Below, one piece after another: positions 26,172 to 35,566 of a stretch of 64,000 nucleotides of DNA. The translations under genes were made by a program, and so were the position numbers. Origin of the DNA: Pseudenterobacter timonensis (GTDB lineage: Bacteria; Pseudomonadota; Gammaproteobacteria; Enterobacterales; Enterobacteriaceae); assembly GCF_900021175.1 (NCBI RefSeq), contig NZ_FCOP01000011.1, forward strand, positions 1,145,947 through 1,209,946, read 5' to 3'. Below the pieces are notes generated by a model. It was not told the origin of the DNA and searched no databases. It saw only the letters and a program-made list of their open reading frames with translations. The first letter of the stretch is position 1, and each line of letters starts with the position of its first letter.

Positions 26172-26795
26172 ATGTTAAATATCTACGGTCAGAATTTGCG
26201 TCCGCATAAGGCGCTGGATGCTATTATTAATGCAACGTCCGCTTATGAAGAAAAAACGCTGAAGAAGTGGCAAAAAATCAGTACTAAAGAGTGCGAATAT
26301 ATTCATATTATTCTCGAAGGGAATGTGGAATTTCGCCGTGAGTCTGATGAGTTGTGCGTTTTTTCCTTACGCGGACACTGTATCTTCGGTATCGCCTCTA
26401 TTTATCATAAAGCTACCCATATGTACGGGCTGGTACGGGATAAAACGGTGGTTCGCTCCATCCGTAAAGAGGAGTTTTTAGAGGTTATTACTCAGCAGAA
26501 CCTGTGGCCGGAGCTGAGCGAAGTCATGGCATGGTATATTTGCCTCATGAGCAAGCGTGACGATCTGCTGGTTGCCCGTAATGCCTATTCCGTTGTGCGT
26601 GAGTTTTTACTGGAAATTAACGAACTGATCGTTAATCAACAGCGCGATATTAATGTTTATGACTATATCCAGGAATATACCAATCTGGCCCGTAGTACTA
26701 TCATTAAAATTCTCTCCGATCTGAAAAAAGGTCGCTATATTGTGGTAGAGAAAGGGCGTCTGCTGAATATTACCACGCTGCCCGAAAGATATTAA
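26172..26795 (+). CDS. IprA/YaiV-like winged-helix regulator
   Basis: A 207-residue protein, the same length as IprA (YaiV). The N-terminal half looks like a degenerate cyclic-nucleotide-binding fold (YIHIILEGNVEFRRESDEL, RGHCIFGIASI). The C-terminal winged helix reads ARSTIIKILSDLKKGRYIVV and ends RLLNITTLPERY, close to IprA. The gene is AT-rich and its last four bases overlap the end of gspB, which runs the other way. IprA proteins affect stress responses. Here the site suggests control of the secretion and chitinase genes, but that is inference. Confidence 0.75.
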   Translation: MLNIYGQNLRPHKALDAIINATSAYEEKTLKKWQKISTKECEYIHIILEGNVEFRRESDELCVFSLRGHCIFGIASIYHKATHMYGLVRDKTVVRSIRKEEFLEVITQQNLWPELSEVMAWYICLMSKRDDLLVARNAYSVVREFLLEINELIVNQQRDINVYDYIQEYTNLARSTIIKILSDLKKGRYIVVEKGRLLNITTLPERY

Positions 26796-27427
26796 CTCCC
26801 CACCTTCGTCTCCTTTTCTTTAAAAGGGGACGATTTATTTTTTTGCGAAGTGAACTCCTCATTTTTTTGTTGTGACGTCTCATCCTCGGGCGGCGCGGGT
26901 ATTTTCCCCTGGGAATAATCCTGCTGCTGCTCTTTTAATGCCTGCATAAATAACGCTTTTAACGAACTCTCGTCTCCCTCTTTGACGGCATCCTCTTCAG
27001 GGATCGCGCTATCCTGACGCGCATCGCGCTGCGGCGGGGTTTCCGCGCGCGCGCGGGGGAGCTCGCCCTCCGGCGCCTGCTGCCAGTCCGCATCATCGGT
27101 AACGGGCGGTAGCGCCTGCATGGGCGTGAGACGGTCGTGTACCGACGCAGGCGCAGGCGGCGGAAAGGGTTTGCTAATCCAGACATAGTGCATATCGGAA
27201 AGCTGCGTCTCGGGTTTCACCACCTCTGCCTTAACCGGCTGCGAGGTGGGGTGGCGTTCGTGCCAGTAAAGGTGCGCGTAAAGCCCGGCGAGAATAAAGG
27301 CGCAGGCGCCCAGCGCCCAGAGCAGCGCCGCGCCGAAAAGATGGTTCAGCCGGGGCAGGCGGTACGAAACCCTGACCGCTTCGCCGGTGGTATAGCTGCG
27401 CTGGGCAGCAAGAGAAATGGTGGACAT
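26792..27427 (-). CDS. gspB: Type II secretion protein GspB, lacking a recognisable C-terminal domain
   Basis: A 211-residue bitopic protein. A short cytoplasmic part is followed by one TM helix (about 32-51), then a Pro/Glu/Gln-rich periplasmic region. ExeB/PulB-type GspB proteins end in a conserved T2SSB domain; here the tail is a Lys/Glu/Ser-rich stretch (KNEEFTSQKNKSSPFKEKE) and stops against the IprA-like gene. It overlaps gspA by one base (TAATG). GspA and GspB cooperate to insert the secretin through peptidoglycan. The assignment rests on order and topology as much as sequence. Confidence 0.7.
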   Translation of the reverse strand: MSTISLAAQRSYTTGEAVRVSYRLPRLNHLFGAALLWALGACAFILAGLYAHLYWHERHPTSQPVKAEVVKPETQLSDMHYVWISKPFPPPAPASVHDRLTPMQALPPVTDDADWQQAPEGELPRARAETPPQRDARQDSAIPEEDAVKEGDESSLKALFMQALKEQQQDYSQGKIPAPPEDETSQQKNEEFTSQKNKSSPFKEKETKVGS

Positions 27428-28980
27428 TATGATTGCTTCCCTTTCGTGGTTTGCTCTGCCTGGCGGCGGGAGCTCTGGAGGAGCAGCTGCGGCGTGGTGT
27501 TATTCGCGCGCATCAGCTGCATCAGCGTCTCCTCGCCGGGAATACCGTCCACCTCCAGGTGCATCTTTTCCTGAAACGCGCGGGTTCTTTGCATCATCTC
27601 TGCGCTCCAGGCCCGGGCATGCGTCTCCGGCTCGCCCAGCGCCTGGCTGAGCTGGCCGTCAAGCCAGCCGATATCGTTGTGGCTGCTGGCGGCACTAATC
27701 GCCGCTTTGCCGTCCGGCGTCAGACGGTGCAGCAGCGTAAAGTTGCCGGTAGCGTGTTGATTAAACCAGCGTCGGCTCACCTGCCAGGTGCGGTTATTCA
27801 GCAGCAGATCCAGCGAATCTTCCCCCACCCGGGCGACCACCGCATAGTTGATATGGTTGCCGGTGTTGATTTCACTAATCCACGGATACCCCTCGCGGGC
27901 CAGCGTCTCCAGCGGCGCTTTCCCCTGTTTACAGGCAAGGTTCACCCTGGCGGCGTTCTGGCAAAGCGCCTCGTCCGCCGAGGCGTCATAACCCCACATC
28001 AGATAAAGCTGGTGCATGGCGTCGGGCTGATTCACTACGTCGTTATCAATCTGCGCCACGACGGGAGTGGCGGGTTTCACGGCCTGCTGCGACCAGCTGG
28101 CCGGCTCCGGCAGGTGTATCGGCAGCCTGGCGTTGATGGCGCCTGAGAAGTACCAGCCGCAGGCGGCAAACAGCGCCGAAGCCAGAAGCCCGGCGGTGGC
28201 CAGCCCTTTATGCCCTCTGGCGGGAAGCAGTTCGCCTGCCGCCAGACGCAGATGACGGGCGCTTACCTGCGCCGCCCGTTCGGTCCACGCCGCCAGCAGA
28301 GAAAGGTGCGCCAGCGCGTTCAGCTTGCTGATATGTCCCTGGGTCAGGGCGTGCATCCTGCGCACCCGGGCGGTGGTCAACGGCGAGGCGGGCGCGCCGT
28401 GCGCTTCACACTGGGCCTGAATATAGGCCAGCGTTTCGCGACGGGTCAGCCTGCGCAGCGTGTGGCGGGTATGGATACTCTCCCGCAGCAGCGGATGCGC
28501 CGTTACGGCGGCGTCGGGGCTGCCCGTAAGCAGGATCGTCAACGAAAAGTTAAGCTCGCGGGCGCGGGTCAGCAGCCTGGCGAGGAGCGCCGCGCCGCTC
28601 TCTTTGAGCGCCTGTGCATTGGCGATGGCCACAACCTTCGCGTTACCCGCCTTCTGCCACTGACGCAGCGTTGCATCTATCGCCTGCATTCTGGAGAGCT
28701 CCGCCCCGGCCTGCGGGTTGAGCTTATAGAGCAGCGTGCTGCCCCCGGTTTCGGGGAAAGCATCGAGCGCCAGCAGCGGAAGTTCGCATGCCTTAAGCGC
28801 GTCGATGAAGCGGCTAAGCAGCGCGGCATCCTCGCTAAAGAGGGCAGTAATGCCAGAATCCTTGCTTTTCTCTTTCAGCAAACCGAATACGTCCTGGTGA
28901 TAGGGAATAAAAAACTCGCCCGTAACGCGGGTAATTGCCCTGAACGGTTGGGTAGTGAAATTAAAATGACTCAGATACAT
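27427..28980 (-). CDS. gspA: GspA/ExeA-type secretion assembly protein with degenerate ATPase motifs
   Basis: A 517-residue protein starting MYLSHFNFTTQPFRAI, the usual ExeA opening. The AAA-like domain (about 1-250) has no GxxGxGKT: the equivalent stretch near 44-55 is ITALFSEDAALL, and the Walker B equivalent is VVAIANAQAL (116-125) instead of the normal Asp-Glu. A TM helix is at 260-280, and a peptidoglycan-binding domain at about 440-500 (TRAFQEKMHLEVDGIPGEET). It should lie across the inner membrane and bind the wall with GspB. The start at 28980 was preferred to an in-frame start 41 codons upstream. Confidence 0.8.
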   Translation of the reverse strand: MYLSHFNFTTQPFRAITRVTGEFFIPYHQDVFGLLKEKSKDSGITALFSEDAALLSRFIDALKACELPLLALDAFPETGGSTLLYKLNPQAGAELSRMQAIDATLRQWQKAGNAKVVAIANAQALKESGAALLARLLTRARELNFSLTILLTGSPDAAVTAHPLLRESIHTRHTLRRLTRRETLAYIQAQCEAHGAPASPLTTARVRRMHALTQGHISKLNALAHLSLLAAWTERAAQVSARHLRLAAGELLPARGHKGLATAGLLASALFAACGWYFSGAINARLPIHLPEPASWSQQAVKPATPVVAQIDNDVVNQPDAMHQLYLMWGYDASADEALCQNAARVNLACKQGKAPLETLAREGYPWISEINTGNHINYAVVARVGEDSLDLLLNNRTWQVSRRWFNQHATGNFTLLHRLTPDGKAAISAASSHNDIGWLDGQLSQALGEPETHARAWSAEMMQRTRAFQEKMHLEVDGIPGEETLMQLMRANNTTPQLLLQSSRRQAEQTTKGKQS

Positions 28981-29236
28981 AACGTCCGTCTCTTTAGCGG
29001 GATATCGGGTGAGCGATGACGTTACGGTATGGCCTGTAAGTGGGTCAATTTGCTCACAGGATAAAAATATTCTGTGGCGAAGCGCTAGCATCGCTTTTTT
29101 CACGGGTCAATCAATTTCTTCATTAAAGTTAATGGCAAAGCGGGTGGTAGTCAGCCAGGCGACTTATTACTCTACAGTCACATATTGGCGCAGCATGACG
29201 CTGCTTATTTCTGCATTGTTTAAGGCGAGAAGGATA
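28981..29236. promoter_or_regulatory. Divergent promoter region of gspAB and gspC-O
   Basis: A 256-base gap between divergent operons, AT-rich around 29110-29220. It must hold both promoters, but no clear -35/-10 pair stands out. E. coli silences the equivalent region with H-NS; the AT-rich base composition would allow the same here. Confidence 0.45.
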
Positions 29237-30007
29237 ATGAGGAATCCATTCCTTTCCAGACTGATAATGCCCTGTATAACCTTTTTTCTGCTTATATTTT
29301 GCGGGCAGCAGGGCTACGTCGTCTTAAAAGAATATAAAAAAACCAGCGATAAATTATCGTCGACTGAAAATACGCTGACGCCGCTGTGGAAGCAGACGAA
29401 TAAATTTACGCTTTTTACCCCGGCGCTCAACCAGACGGCCGCGACAGCGCCGGTCAAAGCGCCACTGGCGGCGGAGATAGAGGGGATAATCCGTAGCGAT
29501 GAAGCCTGGCTCTCCTTTGCAGTGATCAAGACCCCGGCCGGGCAACGAAGCTACCGCGAAGGGGAGAGTCTGACGGGTTTTGACGATGCCTGGGTTGCCC
29601 AAATTAATCAAGATAACGTCGTGGTCAATTACGGTGGCGCGCCGCAGGTTCTGGCGTTGAAAAAGCCCGATTATTTCAGGGGCGACGCGGAAAAGTCCCC
29701 GGCGCCGTCAACAAAAGACCCGGGCGCTGACAATCTCCATCTGGATGATTATCTGGTGCTGAAGCCCTTTTTCGAACAGGGGCAGCTGGAAGGCTTTAAC
29801 ATCAATCCACGTAACGCCTCTTCCTTTTTTAGCCAGAGCGGGCTGCAAAAAGGCGACGTGGTGGTGAAAGTAAATACCGTTGATATGACGAAAGCGGCGG
29901 AGGCAAAAAAGATTGTCGCCAGCTGGTCAAAAATGAAAGAGGCGGAGGTGGTCGTCAAACGCCATGCCCACCTTGAGAATATTTGGGTTAATGTTTTAAA
30001 CAATTAA
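29237..30007 (+). CDS. gspC: Type II secretion inner-membrane protein GspC
   Basis: A 256-residue clamp protein. One N-terminal TM helix (about 10-28) is followed by an HR domain (EGIIRSDEAWLSFAVIKTPA, YREGESLTGFDDAWVAQI) and a C-terminal PDZ domain (SSFFSQSGLQKGDVVVKVN). It links the inner-membrane platform to the secretin and helps choose substrates. ATG 29237 has AAGGA upstream; longer frames to the left run through the intergenic region and are rejected. Confidence 0.9.
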   Translation: MRNPFLSRLIMPCITFFLLIFCGQQGYVVLKEYKKTSDKLSSTENTLTPLWKQTNKFTLFTPALNQTAATAPVKAPLAAEIEGIIRSDEAWLSFAVIKTPAGQRSYREGESLTGFDDAWVAQINQDNVVVNYGGAPQVLALKKPDYFRGDAEKSPAPSTKDPGADNLHLDDYLVLKPFFEQGQLEGFNINPRNASSFFSQSGLQKGDVVVKVNTVDMTKAAEAKKIVASWSKMKEAEVVVKRHAHLENIWVNVLNN

Positions 30008-30019
30008 CAAGTGAAAGAC

Positions 30020-31936
30020 ATGAAAAAATTTCCCTGGGCATGCGTCGCGCTGACCGCATTGTCACTCTATTCCAGCTCGCTGATTGCGGCGAATTTTAGC
30101 GCCAGTTTTAAAAATACCGATATCCGTGAATTTATTGATACGGTTGGCCGTAACCTTAATAAAACTATTCTGGTCGATCCCTCTGTGCAGGGCACCGTCT
30201 CGGTCAGAACATATAACGTGCTGACGGAGGATGAATATTATCAGTTCTTCCTCAGCGTGCTGGATCTCTACGGTCTGTCGGTGATCCCGATGGATAACGG
30301 CATGATTAAAGTGGTGCGCTCCAGCGTGGCGCGGACCGCAGGCGCGCCGGTGGCCGACAGCCACAATCCGGGCAAGGGCGATGAGATCATCACCCGCGTC
30401 GTGCGCATGGAAAATGTGCCGGTACGCGAGCTGGCGCCGCTGCTGCGTCAGCTTAACGACGCCAGCGGCATTGGCAACGTGGTCCATTTCGAACCCTCCA
30501 ACGTGCTGCTGTTAACCGGGAAAGCGTCCGTGGTCAACCGGCTGGTGGATCTGGTGCAGCGCGTGGACCGCTCCGGTATGCAGCGCCGGGAGATTGTCCC
30601 CCTGCGCTACGCCTCGGCGAAAGAGCTTTCCGACATGCTCAACAACCTCAATAACGAGGAACAAAAAGGGCAGAACGCGCCGCAGCTGGCAACCAAAGTG
30701 GTGGCGGATGACGAAACGAACAGCCTGGTGATCAGCGGTACGGAAGAGGCGCGCACGCGAACCCGGGGGCTGATCCGCCAGCTCGACCGCGAGCAGAATA
30801 ACGAGGGGAATACCCGCGTCTTTTACCTGAAATATGCCAATGCCACGAAGGTGGTGCCGGTGCTGACCGGCATCGGCGAGCAGATGAAGGAGAAGCCAGG
30901 CGCTGCGAAGAGCAAATCCGCCGCGCCGGCGGGCGATCTGAGTATTACCGCCGACGAGTCGACCAACTCGCTGGTGATCACCGCCCAGCCAAACGTCATG
31001 AACTCGCTGGAGAAAGTGATCGACAAGCTCGATATCCGCCGTCCGCAGGTGCTGGTGGAGGCGATCATCGCCGAGGTGCAGGACGGCAACGGCCTGGATC
31101 TGGGCGTACAGTGGACCACTAAACATGGCGGCACACAGTTTGGCGCCACCGGTCTGCCGATTAGCCAGGTCAAGGATGGTAAAGCGAAAACCACTAACTT
31201 TACCGGGCTGGCGACCGGTTTCTTTAACGGCGATTTTGGCGCGCTGATGACCGCGCTCTCCACCGACGGCAAGAACGATATTCTCTCCACCCCGAGCGTG
31301 GTGACGCTGGATAACAAAGAGGCCTCCTTCAACGTGGGTCAGGATGTACCGGTTCTGGCCGGCTCCCAGACCACCAGCGGCGATAATGTCTTTAACACCG
31401 TGGAGCGCAAGACCGTCGGGACCAAGCTGAAGATTGTGCCGCAGATTAACGACGGCAACATGATCCACCTGAAGATTGAGCAGGAGGTCTCCAGCGTGGA
31501 TACCAGCGCGACGGAAGATGCCAGCCTCGGCCCTACCTTTAACACCCGCACCATCAATAACGAAGTGATGGTGCATAGCGGGCAAACCGTGGTGCTGGGC
31601 GGCCTGATGGAGAATGTCACCAAACAGTCCGTCTCCAAAGTGCCTTTGCTGGGGGATCTGCCGCTGGTAGGCCAGCTGTTCCGCTACACCTCGCAGGACT
31701 CCTCTAAGCGCAACCTGATGGTCTTTATTCATACCACCGTGCTGCAGGATGACGACACCTACAGCGCGGCGTCGAAGGAGAAGTACGATCAGATCCGCGC
31801 GCGCCAGCAGCAGCGTCTGGAGGAGAAAAAGCTCGGCATCATTGATGCGCCAGACAGCGCCATTCTGCCGGCTTATCCCTCGCATAGCGCCTCCGTCGCG
31901 CCAGCGGCGGCTTCCCGCAATCCGTTTAAAGAGTGA
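30020..31936 (+). CDS. gspD: Type II secretion outer-membrane secretin GspD
   Basis: A 638-residue secretin. The signal peptide is about 1-23. N0 (FSASFKNTDIREFIDTVGRN) and N1-N3 domains (30-370) are followed by the secretin C-domain, with VPVLAGSQTT, VGTKLKIVPQIN and VVLGGLMENVTKQSVSKVPL. It forms the outer-membrane channel. A short pilotin-binding S domain may be the Arg/Lys-rich tail; no pilotin gene is nearby. ATG 30020 gives a proper signal peptide. Confidence 0.94.
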   Translation: MKKFPWACVALTALSLYSSSLIAANFSASFKNTDIREFIDTVGRNLNKTILVDPSVQGTVSVRTYNVLTEDEYYQFFLSVLDLYGLSVIPMDNGMIKVVRSSVARTAGAPVADSHNPGKGDEIITRVVRMENVPVRELAPLLRQLNDASGIGNVVHFEPSNVLLLTGKASVVNRLVDLVQRVDRSGMQRREIVPLRYASAKELSDMLNNLNNEEQKGQNAPQLATKVVADDETNSLVISGTEEARTRTRGLIRQLDREQNNEGNTRVFYLKYANATKVVPVLTGIGEQMKEKPGAAKSKSAAPAGDLSITADESTNSLVITAQPNVMNSLEKVIDKLDIRRPQVLVEAIIAEVQDGNGLDLGVQWTTKHGGTQFGATGLPISQVKDGKAKTTNFTGLATGFFNGDFGALMTALSTDGKNDILSTPSVVTLDNKEASFNVGQDVPVLAGSQTTSGDNVFNTVERKTVGTKLKIVPQINDGNMIHLKIEQEVSSVDTSATEDASLGPTFNTRTINNEVMVHSGQTVVLGGLMENVTKQSVSKVPLLGDLPLVGQLFRYTSQDSSKRNLMVFIHTTVLQDDDTYSAASKEKYDQIRARQQQRLEEKKLGIIDAPDSAILPAYPSHSASVAPAAASRNPFKE

Positions 31937-31948
31937 GGCGGATAGCGT

Positions 31949-33424
31949 ATGGATGAGTTAAGCACAGCCACAGACAGCAGCTTCGCCAGAGAGCATGGCG
32001 TGCTGCTGCATCAAAACACGGTCTACGCCCGGGAGGATGCCCCCGCGTTTGCGCTGCTGGAAGTGCAAAGGGTGCTGGGGCGCTCCTATACCCCTGTTCT
32101 ACTGACGGGGGAAGCCTTTGAGGAGATGCTCACCAAAATATGGCAGCAGAACAGCGGCGTCTCCCGCCAGCTGGTTGAGGATATGGATGCCGAGATCGAC
32201 CTGCTGGCCTTAACGGAGGAGATCCCTGACAACGAAGATCTGCTGGATAACGACGAAAACTCGCCGGTGATCCGCCTTATCAACGCCATTCTCGGAGAGG
32301 CGGTGAAAGAGGGGGCGTCAGATATTCATATCGAAACCTTCGAGCGCACGCTGAGCATTCGCTTTCGCGTCGACGGCGTGCTGCGCCCGGTGCTGCAACC
32401 GGCGCGTAAGCTCGCGCCGCTGCTGGTCTCCAGGATCAAGGTGATGTCGAAACTCGATATTGCCGAAAAGCGGCTGCCGCAGGATGGGCGTATTTCGCTG
32501 CGCATCGGGCGCAAGGCGATTGACGTGCGAGTCTCGACCATTCCCTCTCAGTATGGCGAGCGGGTGGTGATGCGTCTGCTCGACAAGAGCAATCTCAAGC
32601 CCGATATCAACAAGCTGGGGCTGATTGACGCGGAGCTGGAGAAGCTAAAAGAGCTGATTGCGCGTCCTCACGGCATCATTCTGGTCACCGGGCCGACCGG
32701 CTCCGGCAAAAGTACCACCCTTTACGCCATTCTCTCGGCGCTGAACGGCCACGAGCGCAACATCCTGACCGTGGAAGATCCGATTGAGTATGAGCTGGAA
32801 GGGGTCGGGCAGACGCAGGTCAATCCGCGCGTCGATATGACCTTTGCCCGCGGCCTGCGCGCCATTCTGCGCCAGGACCCGGATGTTGTGATGATCGGGG
32901 AAATTCGTGATGGCGAAACGGCGCAGATCGCGGTGCAGGCGTCGCTCACCGGCCACCTGGTGATGTCCACGCTGCACACCAACAGCGCGGCGGGGGCGAT
33001 CACCCGTTTGCGGGATATGGGGCTGGAGTCGTTTTTAATCGGCTCTTCGCTGCTGGGGGTGATCGCCCAGCGTCTGGTGCGTCGGCTCTGCCGCCATTGC
33101 CGGACCACCAGCCCGCTGGAGGAGAACGAAAAAGCGCTCTTTAGCTTTATGGACTCCCCGCCGAAGGCGATCTGGCGCGCGGTGGGCTGCGATCAGTGCC
33201 GCCAGAGCGGCTACCAGGGACGCGCCGGTATTCATGAGTTTCTGGTGGTCGACAGCGCCATGCGCCGCGCCATTCACGAAAATCAGGATGAGATGACGCT
33301 GGAAACGCAGCTTTTTAAACACGCCTACAGCCTGCGTGAAAATGGCCTGCTGAAGGTGATCTCCGGCGTGACCTCGCTGGAAGAGGTGATGCGCGTCACC
33401 GCCGAGCGCGGAGGAGAGGCGTAA
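31949..33424 (+). CDS. gspE: Type II secretion ATPase GspE
   Basis: A 491-residue ATPase of the secretion motor. Walker A is TGPTGSGKST (247-256), then the Asp box LTVEDPIEYELEGVGQ, Walker B VVMIGEIRDGETA and the His box LTGHLVMSTLHTNSA. Four Cys in CRHC...CDQC form the zinc-binding CM domain. The last three bases share one base with the gspF ATG. Confidence 0.95.
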   Translation: MDELSTATDSSFAREHGVLLHQNTVYAREDAPAFALLEVQRVLGRSYTPVLLTGEAFEEMLTKIWQQNSGVSRQLVEDMDAEIDLLALTEEIPDNEDLLDNDENSPVIRLINAILGEAVKEGASDIHIETFERTLSIRFRVDGVLRPVLQPARKLAPLLVSRIKVMSKLDIAEKRLPQDGRISLRIGRKAIDVRVSTIPSQYGERVVMRLLDKSNLKPDINKLGLIDAELEKLKELIARPHGIILVTGPTGSGKSTTLYAILSALNGHERNILTVEDPIEYELEGVGQTQVNPRVDMTFARGLRAILRQDPDVVMIGEIRDGETAQIAVQASLTGHLVMSTLHTNSAAGAITRLRDMGLESFLIGSSLLGVIAQRLVRRLCRHCRTTSPLEENEKALFSFMDSPPKAIWRAVGCDQCRQSGYQGRAGIHEFLVVDSAMRRAIHENQDEMTLETQLFKHAYSLRENGLLKVISGVTSLEEVMRVTAERGGEA

Positions 33425-34632
33425 TGGCCTGGTACGCATGGTCCGCCACGGACAGCACCGGAAAAAGCCGACGCGGCACGCTCCAGGCGGAGGGGCCAAA
33501 ACAGGTCCGGCAGCAGCTACGCGAACAGAAGCTGATGCCGGTGAATATTGTCCAGACCAGCGGGCCGGGGGCGGGGAAGGGGGCGCAGAAAGGGGCCAGA
33601 CTCTCCACGCCAGCCCTCTCAATGTTTACCCGTCAGCTCTCCACGCTGGTGAACGCCGCCCTGCCGCTGGAGAGCGCGCTGAAGGCGATCTCCCGGCAGA
33701 CGGAAGATAAAAAGCTGGCGGCCATGGTGACGGAAATCCGCGATAAGGTAGTGGAGGGACATACGCTGTTCGACGCCTTCAGCCAGTTTCCGCGCACCTT
33801 CGACAAGCTCTACTGCACCCTGGTGATGGCGGGGGAGAAGACCGGCCACCTCGGCGACGTGCTGGAGAAGCTCGCCGAATACAACGAACAGCGCCAGAAA
33901 ATGAAAAGCAAGCTGACCCAGGCGATGGTTTATCCCATCACCCTGACGGTGGTGGCTATCGCGGTGATCGCTATTCTGCTGGTGGCGGTGGTGCCGCAGG
34001 TGATCGAGCAGTTTGTCCATATGAAGCAGCAACTGCCACTTACCACCCGCACGCTCATTGCCGTAAGCGACTTTTTGCAGGCTTACGGTCTCTTTATCGC
34101 GGGCGGGCTGGCGGGGACATTCACCGGCTTTCGCGTCTGGCTGAAAACGGACAAGAACCGCTTCAGCTATCACCGCTGGCTGATTTTGCGCTCGCCGCTG
34201 AAAAAGCTGGTCTGCGCCATCAACAGCGCCCGCTACATCCGTACCCTCAGCATTTTGCAGGCCAGCAGCGTGCCGCTGCTGGAAGGAATGTATATCGCAA
34301 TGGACGGCATTGAAAACCGCTATGCCCGCCAGCTGCTGGAGCAGGCGGCGGATACCGTGCGACAGGGCGCCTCGTTATATCAGGCGCTGGAGCAGGCGAA
34401 GCTCTTTCCGCCGACCATGCTCTATATGATCGCCTCCGGGGAGGAGAGCGGCGAACTGGGCTCATTAATGGATCGCGCCGCAGAGAACCAGGAGTCCGCA
34501 TTACAACACCGAATTACCTTAACGCTGTCGGTATTTGAACCGGCGCTGGTGGTAACAATGGCAACGGTCGTTCTATTTATCGTGCTGTCAATATTACAAC
34601 CGCTTCTTCAGCTCAATAATATGGTGGGTTAA
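33424..34632 (+). CDS. gspF: Type II secretion platform protein GspF
   Basis: A 402-residue inner-membrane protein with two repeats of the T2SSF domain (FTRQLSTLVNAALPLESALK, and YIRTLSILQASSVPLLEGMY later) and three TM helices. It is the core around which the pseudopilus is thought to assemble. TAATG coupling links it to gspE. Confidence 0.94.
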   Translation: MAWYAWSATDSTGKSRRGTLQAEGPKQVRQQLREQKLMPVNIVQTSGPGAGKGAQKGARLSTPALSMFTRQLSTLVNAALPLESALKAISRQTEDKKLAAMVTEIRDKVVEGHTLFDAFSQFPRTFDKLYCTLVMAGEKTGHLGDVLEKLAEYNEQRQKMKSKLTQAMVYPITLTVVAIAVIAILLVAVVPQVIEQFVHMKQQLPLTTRTLIAVSDFLQAYGLFIAGGLAGTFTGFRVWLKTDKNRFSYHRWLILRSPLKKLVCAINSARYIRTLSILQASSVPLLEGMYIAMDGIENRYARQLLEQAADTVRQGASLYQALEQAKLFPPTMLYMIASGEESGELGSLMDRAAENQESALQHRITLTLSVFEPALVVTMATVVLFIVLSILQPLLQLNNMVG

Positions 34633-34634
34633 TT

Positions 34635-35084
34635 ATGACTATCAAACAACAACGCCTGACGCGTCAGGCAGGATTTACGCTACTCGAATTAATGGTGGTG
34701 ATCGTTATTCTCGGCGTACTCGCCAGTATGGTGGTACCCAATTTAATGGGGAATAAAGAGAAAGCCGATATTCAGAAAGCGACCAGCGATATTGTCGCGC
34801 TGGAGGGATCGCTGGATATGTACAAGCTGGATAACCACCGTTATCCCACCACCGAACAGGGCCTGCAGGCGCTGGTGACAAAGCCTGAGATCGCCCCGAT
34901 CCCGAAAGGCTATCGCGCGGATGGCTATATTCGCCGCCTGCCGCAGGACCCGTGGGGCAATGACTATCTGCTGGTCAGTCCCGGCGAACATGGCGCCGTT
35001 GATATTTTTTCCGCCGGTCCCGACGGGGAAGCCAATACCGCCGATGATATTACCAACTGGTCTTTAGATAAAAAAGAGAAGTAA
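34635..35084 (+). CDS. gspG: Major pseudopilin GspG
   Basis: A 149-residue pseudopilin. A short leader ends at GFTLLELMVVIVILGVLAS, with cleavage after Gly and the key Glu at +5. The calcium-site region near the end, SAGPDGEANTADDITNW, is conserved. It is the main subunit of the pseudopilus piston. Confidence 0.95.
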   Translation: MTIKQQRLTRQAGFTLLELMVVIVILGVLASMVVPNLMGNKEKADIQKATSDIVALEGSLDMYKLDNHRYPTTEQGLQALVTKPEIAPIPKGYRADGYIRRLPQDPWGNDYLLVSPGEHGAVDIFSAGPDGEANTADDITNWSLDKKEK

Positions 35085-35566
35085 TGAAACAGCGCGGCTT
35101 TACATTGCTGGAAATTATTCTGGCGCTGGTGATATTCGCCAGCTGCGCCATGATGGTGGTTTCCACTATTCCCTCGCGTAATGCGGCGGATCGATTAGGA
35201 CAGCAATTAAAATCGCTCGTTGAATATGGCTCGGACCGCGCGGTAATGGACGGGAATATTGTCGGCCTGGTGATTACCCCCACGGACTATCAGCTGGTGA
35301 CCTTTACCGTGAAAGAGGGCCAACGGCGCTGGCAGAAATTAACCGCCGGCCGGATCCTTACCCACGGTCAGTTTCCCGAAGAGATGCATGTCTCGCTCTC
35401 CCCCCAGCGGCTGGCGGCCACGCCGCAGGCCGATCCGCAGATTATTTTCCTGCCGGACGGGGAGATAGGGCGGTTTCGCCTCACGCTGGAAAGCCTGGAT
35501 AAAACGCAACGTTTTAGCGTGGTGTCGCAGGGGGCACCGCCCGTATCGGTAGAAAACAATGACTAA
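35084..35566 (+). CDS. gspH: Minor pseudopilin GspH
   Basis: A 160-residue protein whose prepilin leader is MKQRG, followed by FTLLEIILALVIFASCA. It is a minor pseudopilin at the pseudopilus tip. Its ATG overlaps the gspG stop by one base, and its end overlaps gspI by eight bases. Confidence 0.92.
   Translation: MKQRGFTLLEIILALVIFASCAMMVVSTIPSRNAADRLGQQLKSLVEYGSDRAVMDGNIVGLVITPTDYQLVTFTVKEGQRRWQKLTAGRILTHGQFPEEMHVSLSPQRLAATPQADPQIIFLPDGEIGRFRLTLESLDKTQRFSVVSQGAPPVSVENND

Noticed and set aside
30512..31885. A 457-codon frame antisense to gspD
   Set aside because: A shadow of the secretin gene, with no ribosome site and no recognised domain.
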